This document shows, in pieces, positions 16,844 to 24,858 of a stretch of 64,000 nt of DNA. Under the pieces are notes generated by a model. That model made no database searches and was not told where the DNA came from. It was given only the letters and a program-made list of their open reading frames with translations. The translations under genes were made by a program, and so were the position numbers. The first letter of the stretch is position 1. Every line of letters begins with the position of its first letter. Source of the stretch: Variovorax sp. 679 (GTDB taxonomy: Bacteria > Pseudomonadota > Gammaproteobacteria > Burkholderiales > Burkholderiaceae_C); NCBI RefSeq assembly GCF_003952185.1, contig NZ_RXFS01000011.1, forward strand, positions 62,001 through 126,000, in the 5' to 3' direction.

Positions 16844-17398
16844 ATGAAAATCGCTCAAGAAATCCGCGCCGGCAACGTCATCATGCACGGCAAGGATCCG
16901 ATGGTCGTCCTCAAGACCGAATACAGCCGCGGCGGCCGCAACTCCGCCACCGTGCGCATGAAGATGAAGAGCCTGATCGCCAACTTCAACACCGAAGTGG
17001 TCTTCAAGGCCGACGACAAGATCGACCAGATCGTGCTCGACAAGAAGGAGTGCACCTACTCCTACTTCGCCGATCCCATGTACGTCTGCATGGACGCCGA
17101 GTACAACCAGTACGAAGTCGAAGCCGAGAACATGGGCGACGCCCTGAACTACCTCGAAGACGGCATGGCCGTCGAAGTGGTGTTCTACGACGGCAAGGCC
17201 ATCTCGGTCGAACTGCCGACCAGCGTGGAACGCGAAATCACCTGGACCGAACCCGCCGTCAAGGGCGACACCTCGGGCAAGGTCATGAAGCCCGCCAAGA
17301 TCGCTACCGGCTTCGAAATCGGCGTGCCGCTGTTTGTGTCGCAAGGCGACAAGATCGAAATCGACACGCGCACCGGCGAATACCGCAAGCGCGTCTGA
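16844..17398 (+). CDS. efp: Elongation factor P, arginine-32 type
   Basis: A 184-residue translation factor with three beta-barrel domains that relieves ribosome stalling at polyproline stretches. The modified loop reads SRGGRNS with Arg at position 32, so this is the rhamnosylated class served by EarP rather than the lysine class served by EpmA/EpmB. The ATG at 16844 gives the conserved start MKIAQEIRAGNV. A possible -10 box (TAAAAT) overlaps the earP stop codon, so efp probably has its own promoter and a long leader in addition to read-through from earP. Confidence 0.97.
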   Translation: MKIAQEIRAGNVIMHGKDPMVVLKTEYSRGGRNSATVRMKMKSLIANFNTEVVFKADDKIDQIVLDKKECTYSYFADPMYVCMDAEYNQYEVEAENMGDALNYLEDGMAVEVVFYDGKAISVELPTSVEREITWTEPAVKGDTSGKVMKPAKIATGFEIGVPLFVSQGDKIEIDTRTGEYRKRV

Positions 17399-17429
17399 GC
17401 TCCGGTCTACCGGCTGACCACCACCAATG

Positions 17430-17455
17430 AAAAAGGCTCCGCAAGGAGCCTTTTT
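17430..17455 (+). terminator. Rho-independent terminator of efp
   Basis: A stem of GGCTCC and GGAGCC around GCAA, extended by A-T pairs, is followed by TTTTT, 31 bases after the efp stop. Confidence 0.92.
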
Positions 17456-17528
17456 CATTTCCCGCACCTCATGGGCATGATGGTTGCAACGCTGCACAAT
17501 CACCCGGGTCAATCTGTCCGGTTTCTTC

Positions 17529-18392
17529 ATGAACAACACGCACAACCTTCACGACAAGCGCCTGGCCGACGCCTGGGCCACGCTCCAGTCCCACGCGGAC
17601 CAGGGCCTTCCCCTCGACCCCGATCCTTCGCGCATCGCCTTCGCCGACCCCGAGTTCCTGCTGCGCCGCGAGACGCGCGGCATCCGCATGCAGCTCGAGC
17701 TGATGAAACCCGACATCGAGCAGCGCGCCCACGGCATCGAGAACACCGTGGTCGTGTTCGGGAGCGCGCGCTTCCGCAGCGAGGAAGACGCCGCGGCCAT
17801 GATTGCGCAGGCCGAGCTCAGCGGCGACACCACGGCCGCAGAACGCTGGCGCCGGCTGGCGCGCAACTCGCACTACTACGAGAAGGCGCGCGCCTTCGGC
17901 AAGCTGGTTGCCGAGTACAGCAACGGCAAGGAGCCGCAGGACAAGCTCTTCATCTGCACCGGCGGCGGCCCCGGCATCATGCAGGCGGCCAATCGCGGCG
18001 CGCACGAGGGCGGCGGCCTCTCGGTCGGCCTGGCCATCGCGCTGCCGATGGAAGAGGAAGCCAACCCGTACGTCACGCCGGCGCTGAGCTTCAAGTTCCA
18101 CTACTTCGCCATCCGCAAGATGCATTTCATGATGCGTGCGAAGGCGCTGGTAGCGTTCCCGGGCGGCTTCGGCACGCTCGACGAGCTGTTCGAGGTGATC
18201 ACGCTCGTGCAGACGAAGAAGTCGAAGCCGGTGCCGATCGTGCTGTTCGGCTCGGACTACTGGAAGCGGCTGATCGACTTCGACTTCCTGGTCGAGGAAG
18301 GCGTGATCTCGCCGGGCGACGTGAAGCTCTTCGAATACGTCGACGCGCCGGAAGACGCGTGGAGCGCGATCAAGCGCTTCTACAAGCTCTGA
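17529..18392 (+). CDS. LOG-family Rossmann-fold protein (TIGR00730-like)
   Basis: A 287-residue cytosolic protein with the lysine-decarboxylase-like/LOG fold. The nucleotide-phosphate motifs are present as CTGGGPGIMQAANRGA and PGGFGTLDELFE. The known activity in this family is release of free cytokinin-type bases from nucleoside monophosphates, or general nucleotide 5'-monophosphate phosphoribohydrolysis. It carries about 95 extra residues before the fold, as in the longer bacterial subfamily. The ATG at 17529 is chosen; an upstream in-frame ATG lacks support. It probably has its own promoter, since the efp terminator lies just before it. Confidence 0.88.
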   Translation: MNNTHNLHDKRLADAWATLQSHADQGLPLDPDPSRIAFADPEFLLRRETRGIRMQLELMKPDIEQRAHGIENTVVVFGSARFRSEEDAAAMIAQAELSGDTTAAERWRRLARNSHYYEKARAFGKLVAEYSNGKEPQDKLFICTGGGPGIMQAANRGAHEGGGLSVGLAIALPMEEEANPYVTPALSFKFHYFAIRKMHFMMRAKALVAFPGGFGTLDELFEVITLVQTKKSKPVPIVLFGSDYWKRLIDFDFLVEEGVISPGDVKLFEYVDAPEDAWSAIKRFYKL

Positions 18393-18404
18393 CCCGCTCC
18401 CGGT

Positions 18405-19076
18405 TCAATCGGTCTCGGCGCCGTCATCCTCGGCCGGATGCAGCGCCTGCTCGAGGAACCGCGTGAGCGCCTTCGCACGGCGCTTGCGCTCCGCCTCGCC
18501 GGTCTGCCCCATCGCCACCGCGTCGTCGGCCACACCGTGCAGCGCATTGAAGAGGATCACGGCCGTGAGAGTCGCGTCCTCCACGTCCCAGAAGCCGGCG
18601 CCGTCGCCCTGCTTCAGCAGCGCGACCAGCTGCGTGATCACCGCGTTGTCGTTGCGCATGCGGCGGTCTTCGGGGCGGTACTCGTGGAACACCACGTCGT
18701 GCAGGGCGACGTTGTCGAGGTAGGTTTCGAGCCCAGTCTCCACCCAGGCCTTCAGCCGCGCGTGGAAGTTGTCGGGCCGGTGCCGGTCCATGGCTTCCTG
18801 CAGCCGCGCGCAGAAAGTGTCGACGAAGCGCTGCTGCAATGCGCCGAGCAGCGCTTCCTTCGACGGAAAGTACAGGTAGAAGGTGCCCTTGGCCACCTGC
18901 GCACCGGCTGCGATCTCGTCGATGCTGGTGGTGGCGATGCCCTTCTCGATGAAAAGCCGTTCGGCGGCATCCATCAGCGCCGCGGCGCGCGTTTCGGGCG
19001 CCTTGGTGCGACGGCGCGGTGCCGACTCTCCCTCTGGAGATGCGGGAATGTTGACAGTGCCGTCGCTCTTCGCCAT
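18405..19076 (-). CDS. TetR family transcriptional regulator
   Basis: A 223-residue regulator. The N-terminal helix-turn-helix is unmistakable (ALMDAAERLFIEKGIATTSIDEIAAGA, then KGTFYLYFPSKEALL). The C-terminal helical domain should bind an inducer and form the dimer. It is the last gene of an MFS/unknown/TetR operon, 8 bases after the upstream stop. A palindrome between the -35 and -10 boxes of that operon (21199-21217) is its probable operator, which gives autorepression and drug-induced expression of the exporter. Confidence 0.92.
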   Translation of the reverse strand: MAKSDGTVNIPASPEGESAPRRRTKAPETRAAALMDAAERLFIEKGIATTSIDEIAAGAQVAKGTFYLYFPSKEALLGALQQRFVDTFCARLQEAMDRHRPDNFHARLKAWVETGLETYLDNVALHDVVFHEYRPEDRRMRNDNAVITQLVALLKQGDGAGFWDVEDATLTAVILFNALHGVADDAVAMGQTGEAERKRRAKALTRFLEQALHPAEDDGAETD

Positions 19077-19084
19077 CGCCTGCC

Positions 19085-19540
19085 TCAGGAAGCTGCAACC
19101 GCCAGGCGGGCCGAGCGGATCGCCGTGCGCACGGCGGCGAGGTCGAGCCGCAGGCCGCGAGGCTCCATCACGCGCTCGCCGAGCCACGCCAGTGCATCGT
19201 CGGAATCGGCAAAGGTGCTGGCGGGCACGCCGAAGAGTTTCTCGACATTCATCTTGCGCATTTTCTCGTACTGGTTGGCGGGCACCACGCTCGCCATGCC
19301 CATCATATGGCGGCGGATGTCGGCGCCGCGCTCCTGAAGCCACTGCCTGGCACTCTGCGCGCTGCCCTCGGGGTGGACCAGCGCGTCGGCATCCGCGAAG
19401 ACGCGCAGGGAGACGAAAGGCTCGCCGCGATCGAGCCAGCGGTTCCAGTCTTCGGTGAAGGCATGCATGCCCTCGAGTGTCTGGAGTCCGGCCGAAACGC
19501 TGATGACGAGGGGCCATTGACTGAGTTCGTGATGGATCAT
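19085..19540 (-). CDS. Hypothetical protein in the MFS/TetR operon
   Basis: A 151-residue soluble protein without signal or membrane segments; I do not recognise it firmly. The alternation of strands and helices (WPLVISVSAG, FVSLRVFADADAL, then a C-terminal helix DDALAWLGERV) recalls SpoIIAA-like/STAS folds, in which the last helix follows an 'F-D' turn. This is a weak structural guess. It lies between an exporter and its regulator. AGGAG stands upstream of the ATG at 19540. Confidence 0.8.
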   Translation of the reverse strand: MIHHELSQWPLVISVSAGLQTLEGMHAFTEDWNRWLDRGEPFVSLRVFADADALVHPEGSAQSARQWLQERGADIRRHMMGMASVVPANQYEKMRKMNVEKLFGVPASTFADSDDALAWLGERVMEPRGLRLDLAAVRTAIRSARLAVAAS

Positions 19541-19626
19541 GGAACGCTCCTTGGAAAAAACCGAACGAAGGCGCGCGCGAAAGCGCACCACCGGAACACG
19601 GGCGGCGGGCATGGCGGAATGAAGCC

Positions 19627-21165
19627 TCAGGCCGCGCGGACAGGCACAGTGGCGGCGCGAGGCCGCACGCTCAGGAGCAGGCCCGCAGCCAGCAGGCCGG
19701 CGATGCCCGCGCAGGCCACGGCGGCATGGAAGCCGCCGGCCAGTGCATCGGCCACAAGGCCGTGCGAGGTGGACGCGTCGAGCGAGGCCAGCGCGCCCAG
19801 GTCATGGCGGCCGACCGCGGCCACCGCCGCCTGCCGGGCATCGTGCAAGCCGGCCTGCGCCAGCGCATCCGCCAGCAGCGAGGTGGCGCGCGTGCTCATC
19901 AACGTGCCGAGCAGCGCGATGCCGATCAGCATGCCGGCCTGGCGCAGCGCGTTCATCGTGGCCGAGGCCATGCCGGAACGCTGCGCGGGCACCAGCGCCA
20001 TCACGGCAGTGCTCGTGGCCGGCACCGCGAGGCCGGTGCCCGCGCCGAGGAACACGAACAGCAACGCCAGCAAGGCATAAGGCGTATCGGCGGAGAACAG
20101 CGTCAGCAGCAGCATCGCGCCGCCGATGAGGCCGTAGCCGGCGATCATCAGCGCATGCACGTCGAAGCGCCGTGCCAGGCGGCCGAACTGCGAGGCCACC
20201 ACGCCGGTCGCGACGAACTGCGGCACCAGCCGCCAGCCGGTGTCGCTGGGCGACCAGCCCTGCACCTGCTGCAGGAACAGCGAGAAGAAGAACAGGCTGG
20301 CGTACGCCGAGAACCCGAGCACGAACGACGCGAAGTTGGCGACCGAGAAACGCGCGTCGCGGAACAGCCCGAGCGGCAACAGCGGCCGCGCCACGCGCGC
20401 TTCCACCATCAGGAACAAGGCAAGGCCGACGGCCGCCGCGACCAGCGCGCTCGCGGCATGCACCGAGCCCCAGCCGTGCTCGCCCGCGGCGATCAACCCG
20501 TAGGTCAGCGCGCCCAGCCACAGCACGCTGAGCACCTGCCCGACCGGATCGAGCGCAGCATGCTCGGGGTGCGATGTCTCCCGGATGCCCCAGAGGCCCA
20601 GCCCCACCGTCAGCACGCCGACCGGAAGGTTGATGAGGAAGATGCTCTGCCAGCCCGCGTGATCCACCAGCAGCCCGCCAAGCAGCGGCCCGAGGATCAG
20701 CGACAGCGCCGTGAACGACGACCACCCGCCGATCACCCGCGCTCTTTCGGCCGGGTCCGGAAACGCATGTGCCAGCAGCGACAGCGCGCCCGGGATCATC
20801 AGCGCGCCGGCCACACCCTGCACCGCCCTGCCCGCCAACAGCGTCGGCAGGCTGCCGGCCATCGCGCACATCGCCGAGCCGAGAGTGAACACGGCCACGC
20901 CGGCCAGCCACGCGCGCTTGCGGCCATAGCGGTCACCCAGCGGCCCCGCCGACAGCATGAAGGCCGAGAGGCACAGCGCATAGATGTCGATCACCCACTG
21001 CAGGCCGGCGAGGTCGGTGGAAAGCGCGCGCTGCAGCGTGGGCAGCGCAACGTTGACGATGCTCACGTCGAGCGTGGCGATGAAGCTGCCGAGATACACG
21101 GCGGCAACCAGCGCGAGGCGGCGGCGCGGGTCGGATGCTGACTGGGCCTGAATGGGGGAGTCCAT
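19627..21165 (-). CDS. MFS multidrug exporter, DHA2 (EmrB/QacA) family
   Basis: A 513-residue protein with about 14 membrane helices, the DHA2 number. Motif D1 (LDVSIVNVALPTL) in helix 1, motif A (GPLGDRYGRKRAW) in loop 2-3 and motif C-like GPLLGGLLVDHAGWQ in helix 5 identify a proton-driven drug exporter. The ATG at 21165 has GAAGG upstream and is preferred over an ATG at 21183. It heads an operon with an unknown gene and a TetR regulator. The promoter has a perfect TTGACA -35 box. Confidence 0.92.
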   Translation of the reverse strand: MDSPIQAQSASDPRRRLALVAAVYLGSFIATLDVSIVNVALPTLQRALSTDLAGLQWVIDIYALCLSAFMLSAGPLGDRYGRKRAWLAGVAVFTLGSAMCAMAGSLPTLLAGRAVQGVAGALMIPGALSLLAHAFPDPAERARVIGGWSSFTALSLILGPLLGGLLVDHAGWQSIFLINLPVGVLTVGLGLWGIRETSHPEHAALDPVGQVLSVLWLGALTYGLIAAGEHGWGSVHAASALVAAAVGLALFLMVEARVARPLLPLGLFRDARFSVANFASFVLGFSAYASLFFFSLFLQQVQGWSPSDTGWRLVPQFVATGVVASQFGRLARRFDVHALMIAGYGLIGGAMLLLTLFSADTPYALLALLFVFLGAGTGLAVPATSTAVMALVPAQRSGMASATMNALRQAGMLIGIALLGTLMSTRATSLLADALAQAGLHDARQAAVAAVGRHDLGALASLDASTSHGLVADALAGGFHAAVACAGIAGLLAAGLLLSVRPRAATVPVRAA

Positions 21166-21197
21166 GGACGCCTTCAAGGTCATTGAGGAAGGCGTTG

Positions 21198-21226
21198 ATA
21201 CTGACTTTGAGTCAGTAAATTGTCAA
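21198..21226 (-). promoter_or_regulatory. Promoter with TetR-type operator for the MFS/TetR operon
   Basis: On the minus strand TTGACA (21221-21226) and CAGTAT (21198-21203) are 17 bases apart. A perfect inverted repeat, TACTGAC-TTTGA-GTCAGTA (21199-21217), fills the spacer and overlaps the -10 box. A repressor bound there would block RNA polymerase directly. The TetR protein encoded at the end of the operon is the natural candidate. Confidence 0.75.
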
Positions 21227-21227
21227 C

Positions 21228-21250
21228 CAGATGAGAATTACTCTTATCTG
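21228..21250. repeat. Second inverted repeat upstream of the MFS promoter
   Basis: Nine-base arms CAGATGAGA and TCTTATCTG, with one mismatch and a 5-base spacer, lie just upstream of the -35 box and 23 bases after the next gene's stop. It could be a second regulator site or a weak terminator hairpin of the upstream MFS gene; there is no T run. Confidence 0.4.
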
Positions 21251-21272
21251 AAACGTGGATTTCACACTCCGG

Positions 21273-22436
21273 TCAAACCTTCAGCCCCCATGTCGCCCTC
21301 GCTCCGAGAGCCACGACGCCCCCGACCACCCAGAACACGCCACCGATCCCGATCAGCGCGCCGAGCGAGCCGAACAGCATCGGCATCGCCACGCTCGATG
21401 CATTGATGGTCATCAGCCGCAGCCCCAGCGCCTCGCCGTGGCGGGTGTGCGGCGTGATCTGGTGCAGCATGCTCATCACCATCGGCTGCACCGCGCCCAG
21501 CGCGAAGCCGAGCACCACGGAGCAGATGCCCATGGTCCAGGCCGAGTCCAGCAGCGGATAGACCGCGAACACCATCGCCGTGACCGCCGTCGACGTCAGG
21601 ATCACGTTGCGCTCCGACGCCCGCGAGGCGATCACCGGCAGGATCACGCGGATCACCGCCGCCGCGATGGCGAAGGCACCGAGGATCGAGCCGATCACCG
21701 AGGCGCTGATGCCCCGGTCGTGTCCCAGGATCGGCAGCACGAAGGCGTGCACGTCCCAGCTCGACGACTGCAGCCAGTTCACGAACAGCAGCCGGCGGAA
21801 CATCGGCTCGCGCAACAGGTCCCAGGCGCGCGTCGGCTTGGCGCCCGCCAGGGGCGGGGCCGGCGGCGGCTCGTGCGCACCGCGCGCGAGCATCCAGCAG
21901 AGGATGGGCAGCGCCGCCATCACCGCGAACGAGATGCGGAAGGCGAGCATGTCGGCGGGCGAACGACCCGCGTGGTCGATCAGCATCCCCGCCAGGAACG
22001 GCCCGACGAAGTTGGCCACGGCCGGCGCGATGGCCAGCCAGCTGAACACGCGCTTGAGCTGCGTCGCATTGGTGGCCGAGCGCCCCACGTGCCGCTGCAG
22101 AGCGATCACCGTCGCGCCGGTGGCGCCGCCGGTCAGCAGCGCCGCGAGGCACATCACCGGGAACACCGGAAAGATCACCACGAGCCCCGCGCCGACGACC
22201 GCCGCGATCACCGAAAGCCACAGGGGCCGCTTGAAGCCGTAGCGGTCGGCAAAGCGCCCCGCCGGCAACGCGAGGAAAACCTGGGTCAGCGCGAACAGCG
22301 AGATCAGCACACCGACCGCGGCAGCGCTGTAGCCCTGTTGAAGCGCCAGCAGCGGCGTGGCGAGCCGCATGCCGGCCATGGTCGCGTGCAGGCACACCTG
22401 GGCGCCGATGACACGCAGCAGTTCAGAACCTTTCAC
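21273..22436 (-). CDS. MFS transporter
   Basis: A 387-residue, 12-helix major facilitator. Motif A is present as LPAGRFADRYGFKRP in loop 2-3, with a related loop midway at VIASRASERN. The arrangement resembles sugar-efflux/drug MFS proteins of unknown substrate. It starts at GTG 22436, which overlaps the rmuC stop (GTGA), so translation is coupled to rmuC. A longer frame to 22631 runs inside rmuC and is not conserved. Confidence 0.86.
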   Translation of the reverse strand: MKGSELLRVIGAQVCLHATMAGMRLATPLLALQQGYSAAAVGVLISLFALTQVFLALPAGRFADRYGFKRPLWLSVIAAVVGAGLVVIFPVFPVMCLAALLTGGATGATVIALQRHVGRSATNATQLKRVFSWLAIAPAVANFVGPFLAGMLIDHAGRSPADMLAFRISFAVMAALPILCWMLARGAHEPPPAPPLAGAKPTRAWDLLREPMFRRLLFVNWLQSSSWDVHAFVLPILGHDRGISASVIGSILGAFAIAAAVIRVILPVIASRASERNVILTSTAVTAMVFAVYPLLDSAWTMGICSVVLGFALGAVQPMVMSMLHQITPHTRHGEALGLRLMTINASSVAMPMLFGSLGALIGIGGVFWVVGGVVALGARATWGLKV

Positions 22437-23824
22437 GGGGAGTTTTCGCCCTCTTCTTTCTCGTTGTTGTCGGCCTCGGGGCCGGATGTGGGTGGCAGCA
22501 ACGCCTGGGCCTGCGCTTCGGGCAGCGCCTCGACCTTGCGCAGCGCCAGGCGCATCTGCCGGGCGCGCGTGTCGGCCTTGTCGATGGTGTCGGAGGCCTT
22601 GGCCACCTGCTCCTTGATGCGCGCGACCCACTCGCCATAGCGCTCGAACTCGGTCTTCACCGCGCCCAGCACCTTCCAGACCTCGGAAGCCTGCCGCTCC
22701 AGCGCCAGGGTGCGGAAGCCCATGTGCAGGCTGTTGAGCATCGCGAGCAAGGTGGTCGGGCCGGCCAGCGTCACGCGGTGCTGGCGCTGCAGCGCGTCCA
22801 TCAGGCCGGGCCGGCGCAGCACCTCGGCGTAGAGGCTTTCCACGGGCAGGAACAGGATCGCGAAATCGGTCGTGTGCGGCGCCGCGAGGTAGTTGTCGGC
22901 GATCGACTTGGCCTCGGTGCGGATGCGCGCCTCGAGCGCCTTGGCCGCGAGGTCAGCGCCCGCGGCATCGGCGCGTTCGTGCGCGTCGATCAGCCGCTCG
23001 TAGTCGTCGCGCGGAAACTTGGCGTCGATGGGCAGCCACACCGGCGCGCCGTCGTCGCCGCGGCCGGGAAAGCGGATCGCGAAGTCGACGCGCTGCCCGC
23101 TGCGCGGCTTGGTCTCGATCTGCCGGGCGTACTGGTCGGGCGTGAGCACCTGCTCGAGCAACGCCTCGAGCTGCACTTCGCCGAACATGCCGCGCGTCTT
23201 CACGTTGGTCAGCACGCGCTGCAGGCTGCCGACGCCCACGGCCAGCGTCTGCATCTCGCCGAGGCCCTTGTGCACCTGCTCCAGCCGGTCGGCCACCTGC
23301 CTGAAGCTCTCGCCCAGGCGGGCTTCGAGCGTGTTCTGCAGCTTCTCGTCGACCGTCTTGCGCATCTCGTCGAGCTTGGCGGCGTTGGTCTGCTGCAGCT
23401 GCGCGAGCTGCGCCTCCATCGTCGCGCGCACTTCCGACAGGCGGCGCGCGTTCGACTCGCTCAGGCCCTGAAGTTGGTTGTTGAGCGTGTCGGCCAGCGT
23501 CTTCTGCAGCGAGGCAAGCTGCAGCGCGAAGGCGTCGAGCTGCGCGTTCTGCGTGCGCGTGGCCTCGGCGCCCTGCTGCACCAGCGCTTGCTGGAAGGTG
23601 GCGAACGCCTGCGTGGTCTCCTGCCGGGCGCCGCGCGAGCTTTCCGAGATCTCGCGGCGCAGCTCGCGCTCGGTGCGCTCGTTGGCCGCGCCCAGCGTGG
23701 CCAGCATGCGGGACATCTCGCTGAGATCAGGCGGAGGCTGCCGGCGGGCCAGCAGCCATATCACCAGCACGAGCTGGACGGCCGCGAGCACGGCCAGCCC
23801 GACAAGAATCAGCGAGGCGTCCAA
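22433..23824 (-). CDS. rmuC: DNA recombination protein RmuC
   Basis: A 463-residue protein with an N-terminal membrane anchor (LILVGLAVLAAVQLVLVIWLLA). A long coiled coil of about residues 40-190 follows. The RmuC domain begins near TRGMFGEVQLEALLEQVL and includes FAIRFPG, LPIDAKFP and FAILFLPVESLYAEVLR. The fold belongs to the PD-(D/E)XK nuclease superfamily, and the protein limits inversions at short inverted repeats. It is followed by an overlapping MFS gene. Confidence 0.93.
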   Translation of the reverse strand: MDASLILVGLAVLAAVQLVLVIWLLARRQPPPDLSEMSRMLATLGAANERTERELRREISESSRGARQETTQAFATFQQALVQQGAEATRTQNAQLDAFALQLASLQKTLADTLNNQLQGLSESNARRLSEVRATMEAQLAQLQQTNAAKLDEMRKTVDEKLQNTLEARLGESFRQVADRLEQVHKGLGEMQTLAVGVGSLQRVLTNVKTRGMFGEVQLEALLEQVLTPDQYARQIETKPRSGQRVDFAIRFPGRGDDGAPVWLPIDAKFPRDDYERLIDAHERADAAGADLAAKALEARIRTEAKSIADNYLAAPHTTDFAILFLPVESLYAEVLRRPGLMDALQRQHRVTLAGPTTLLAMLNSLHMGFRTLALERQASEVWKVLGAVKTEFERYGEWVARIKEQVAKASDTIDKADTRARQMRLALRKVEALPEAQAQALLPPTSGPEADNNEKEEGENSP

Positions 23825-23846
23825 GGTTGCGGTGCTGCCTCTCTGC

Positions 23847-24833
23847 CTACTTGCTGGCTGCCGGAACGGGCGTCACCGGCGTCAGCGGCCCCTTGCCGCC
23901 GAAGTACGCGATGAGGTTGTCGGCAGCGAGGTCGGCCATGGCACGGCGCGTGGGCACGGTGGCGCTGGCGATGTGCGGCGTCAGCACCACGTTGGGCACG
24001 GTGAGCAGGTCGGGATGCACTTTCGGCTCACCCTCGAACACGTCGAGGCCGGCGGCGGCAATGCGCTTCTCGCGCAGCGCCACGGCCAGGGCAGCGTCGT
24101 CGACGATGCCGCCGCGCGCGATGTTGATCAGCGTGGCGGTCGGCTTCATCAGTGCGATCTCGGCCGCGCCGATAGTGTGGTGCGAAGCAGGCGAGTAAGG
24201 CACCACCAGCACCACGTGGTCGGCCGTCTTGAGCAGCTCTTCCTTGCTCGCGTAGCTGGCCTTGCATTCGGCCTCGAGCGCGGCGTCGAGCCTGGAGCGG
24301 TTGTGATAGATCACCTTCATGCCGAAGCCGTGCGCGCCGCGCTTGGCAATGCCCTGCCCGATGCGGCCCATGCCGATGATGCCGAGCGTGGAGCCGTGGA
24401 TGTCGGAGCCCGCGAACATGTCGAAGCTCCACTTCTGCCACTTGCCCGCGCGCAGGAAGTGTTCGCTCTCGGTGATGCGGCGCGCGGTGGCCATCAGCAG
24501 CGCGAAGCCGAAGTCGGCCGTGGTCTCGGTCAGCACGTCGGGCGCGTTGGTGCCGAGCACGCCGTGCGCGGCCATCGCGTCGACGTCGAAGTTGTTGTAG
24601 CCCACCGCCATGTTGGCGCAGATCTTCAGGTCGGGGCAAGCGTCGAGCACAGCGGCGTCGATGCGCTCGCTGCCGGTGGTGAAGGCCCCCTGCTTGCCCT
24701 GCAGCTTCGCGATCAGCTGCTCCTTGCTCCAGCTTTCGTCGGACTGGTTCGACTCGATCTCGAAATGCTGCGACAGACGCTCGATGGTTTCGGGAAAGAT
24801 CGCGCGCGCGACCAGGATCTTGGGCTTGCTCAT
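23847..24833 (-). CDS. D-2-hydroxyacid dehydrogenase (glyoxylate/hydroxypyruvate reductase-like)
   Basis: A 328-residue NAD(P)-dependent enzyme. The Rossmann motif is GIIGMGRIGQGIAKRG. The catalytic triad of the family is visible: Arg in NIARGGIVDD, Glu in DVFEGEP and His in LTPHIASAT. A basic residue after the second strand (YHNRS) suggests NADPH preference, as in GhrB-type reductases. The probable substrates are glyoxylate, hydroxypyruvate or 2-ketogluconate. It sits between rmuC and the antiporter gene on the same strand, 22 bases before rmuC. Confidence 0.88.
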   Translation of the reverse strand: MSKPKILVARAIFPETIERLSQHFEIESNQSDESWSKEQLIAKLQGKQGAFTTGSERIDAAVLDACPDLKICANMAVGYNNFDVDAMAAHGVLGTNAPDVLTETTADFGFALLMATARRITESEHFLRAGKWQKWSFDMFAGSDIHGSTLGIIGMGRIGQGIAKRGAHGFGMKVIYHNRSRLDAALEAECKASYASKEELLKTADHVVLVVPYSPASHHTIGAAEIALMKPTATLINIARGGIVDDAALAVALREKRIAAAGLDVFEGEPKVHPDLLTVPNVVLTPHIASATVPTRRAMADLAADNLIAYFGGKGPLTPVTPVPAASK

Positions 24834-24858
24834 GATGTTGTCTCTCAGCGAAGAAAGG

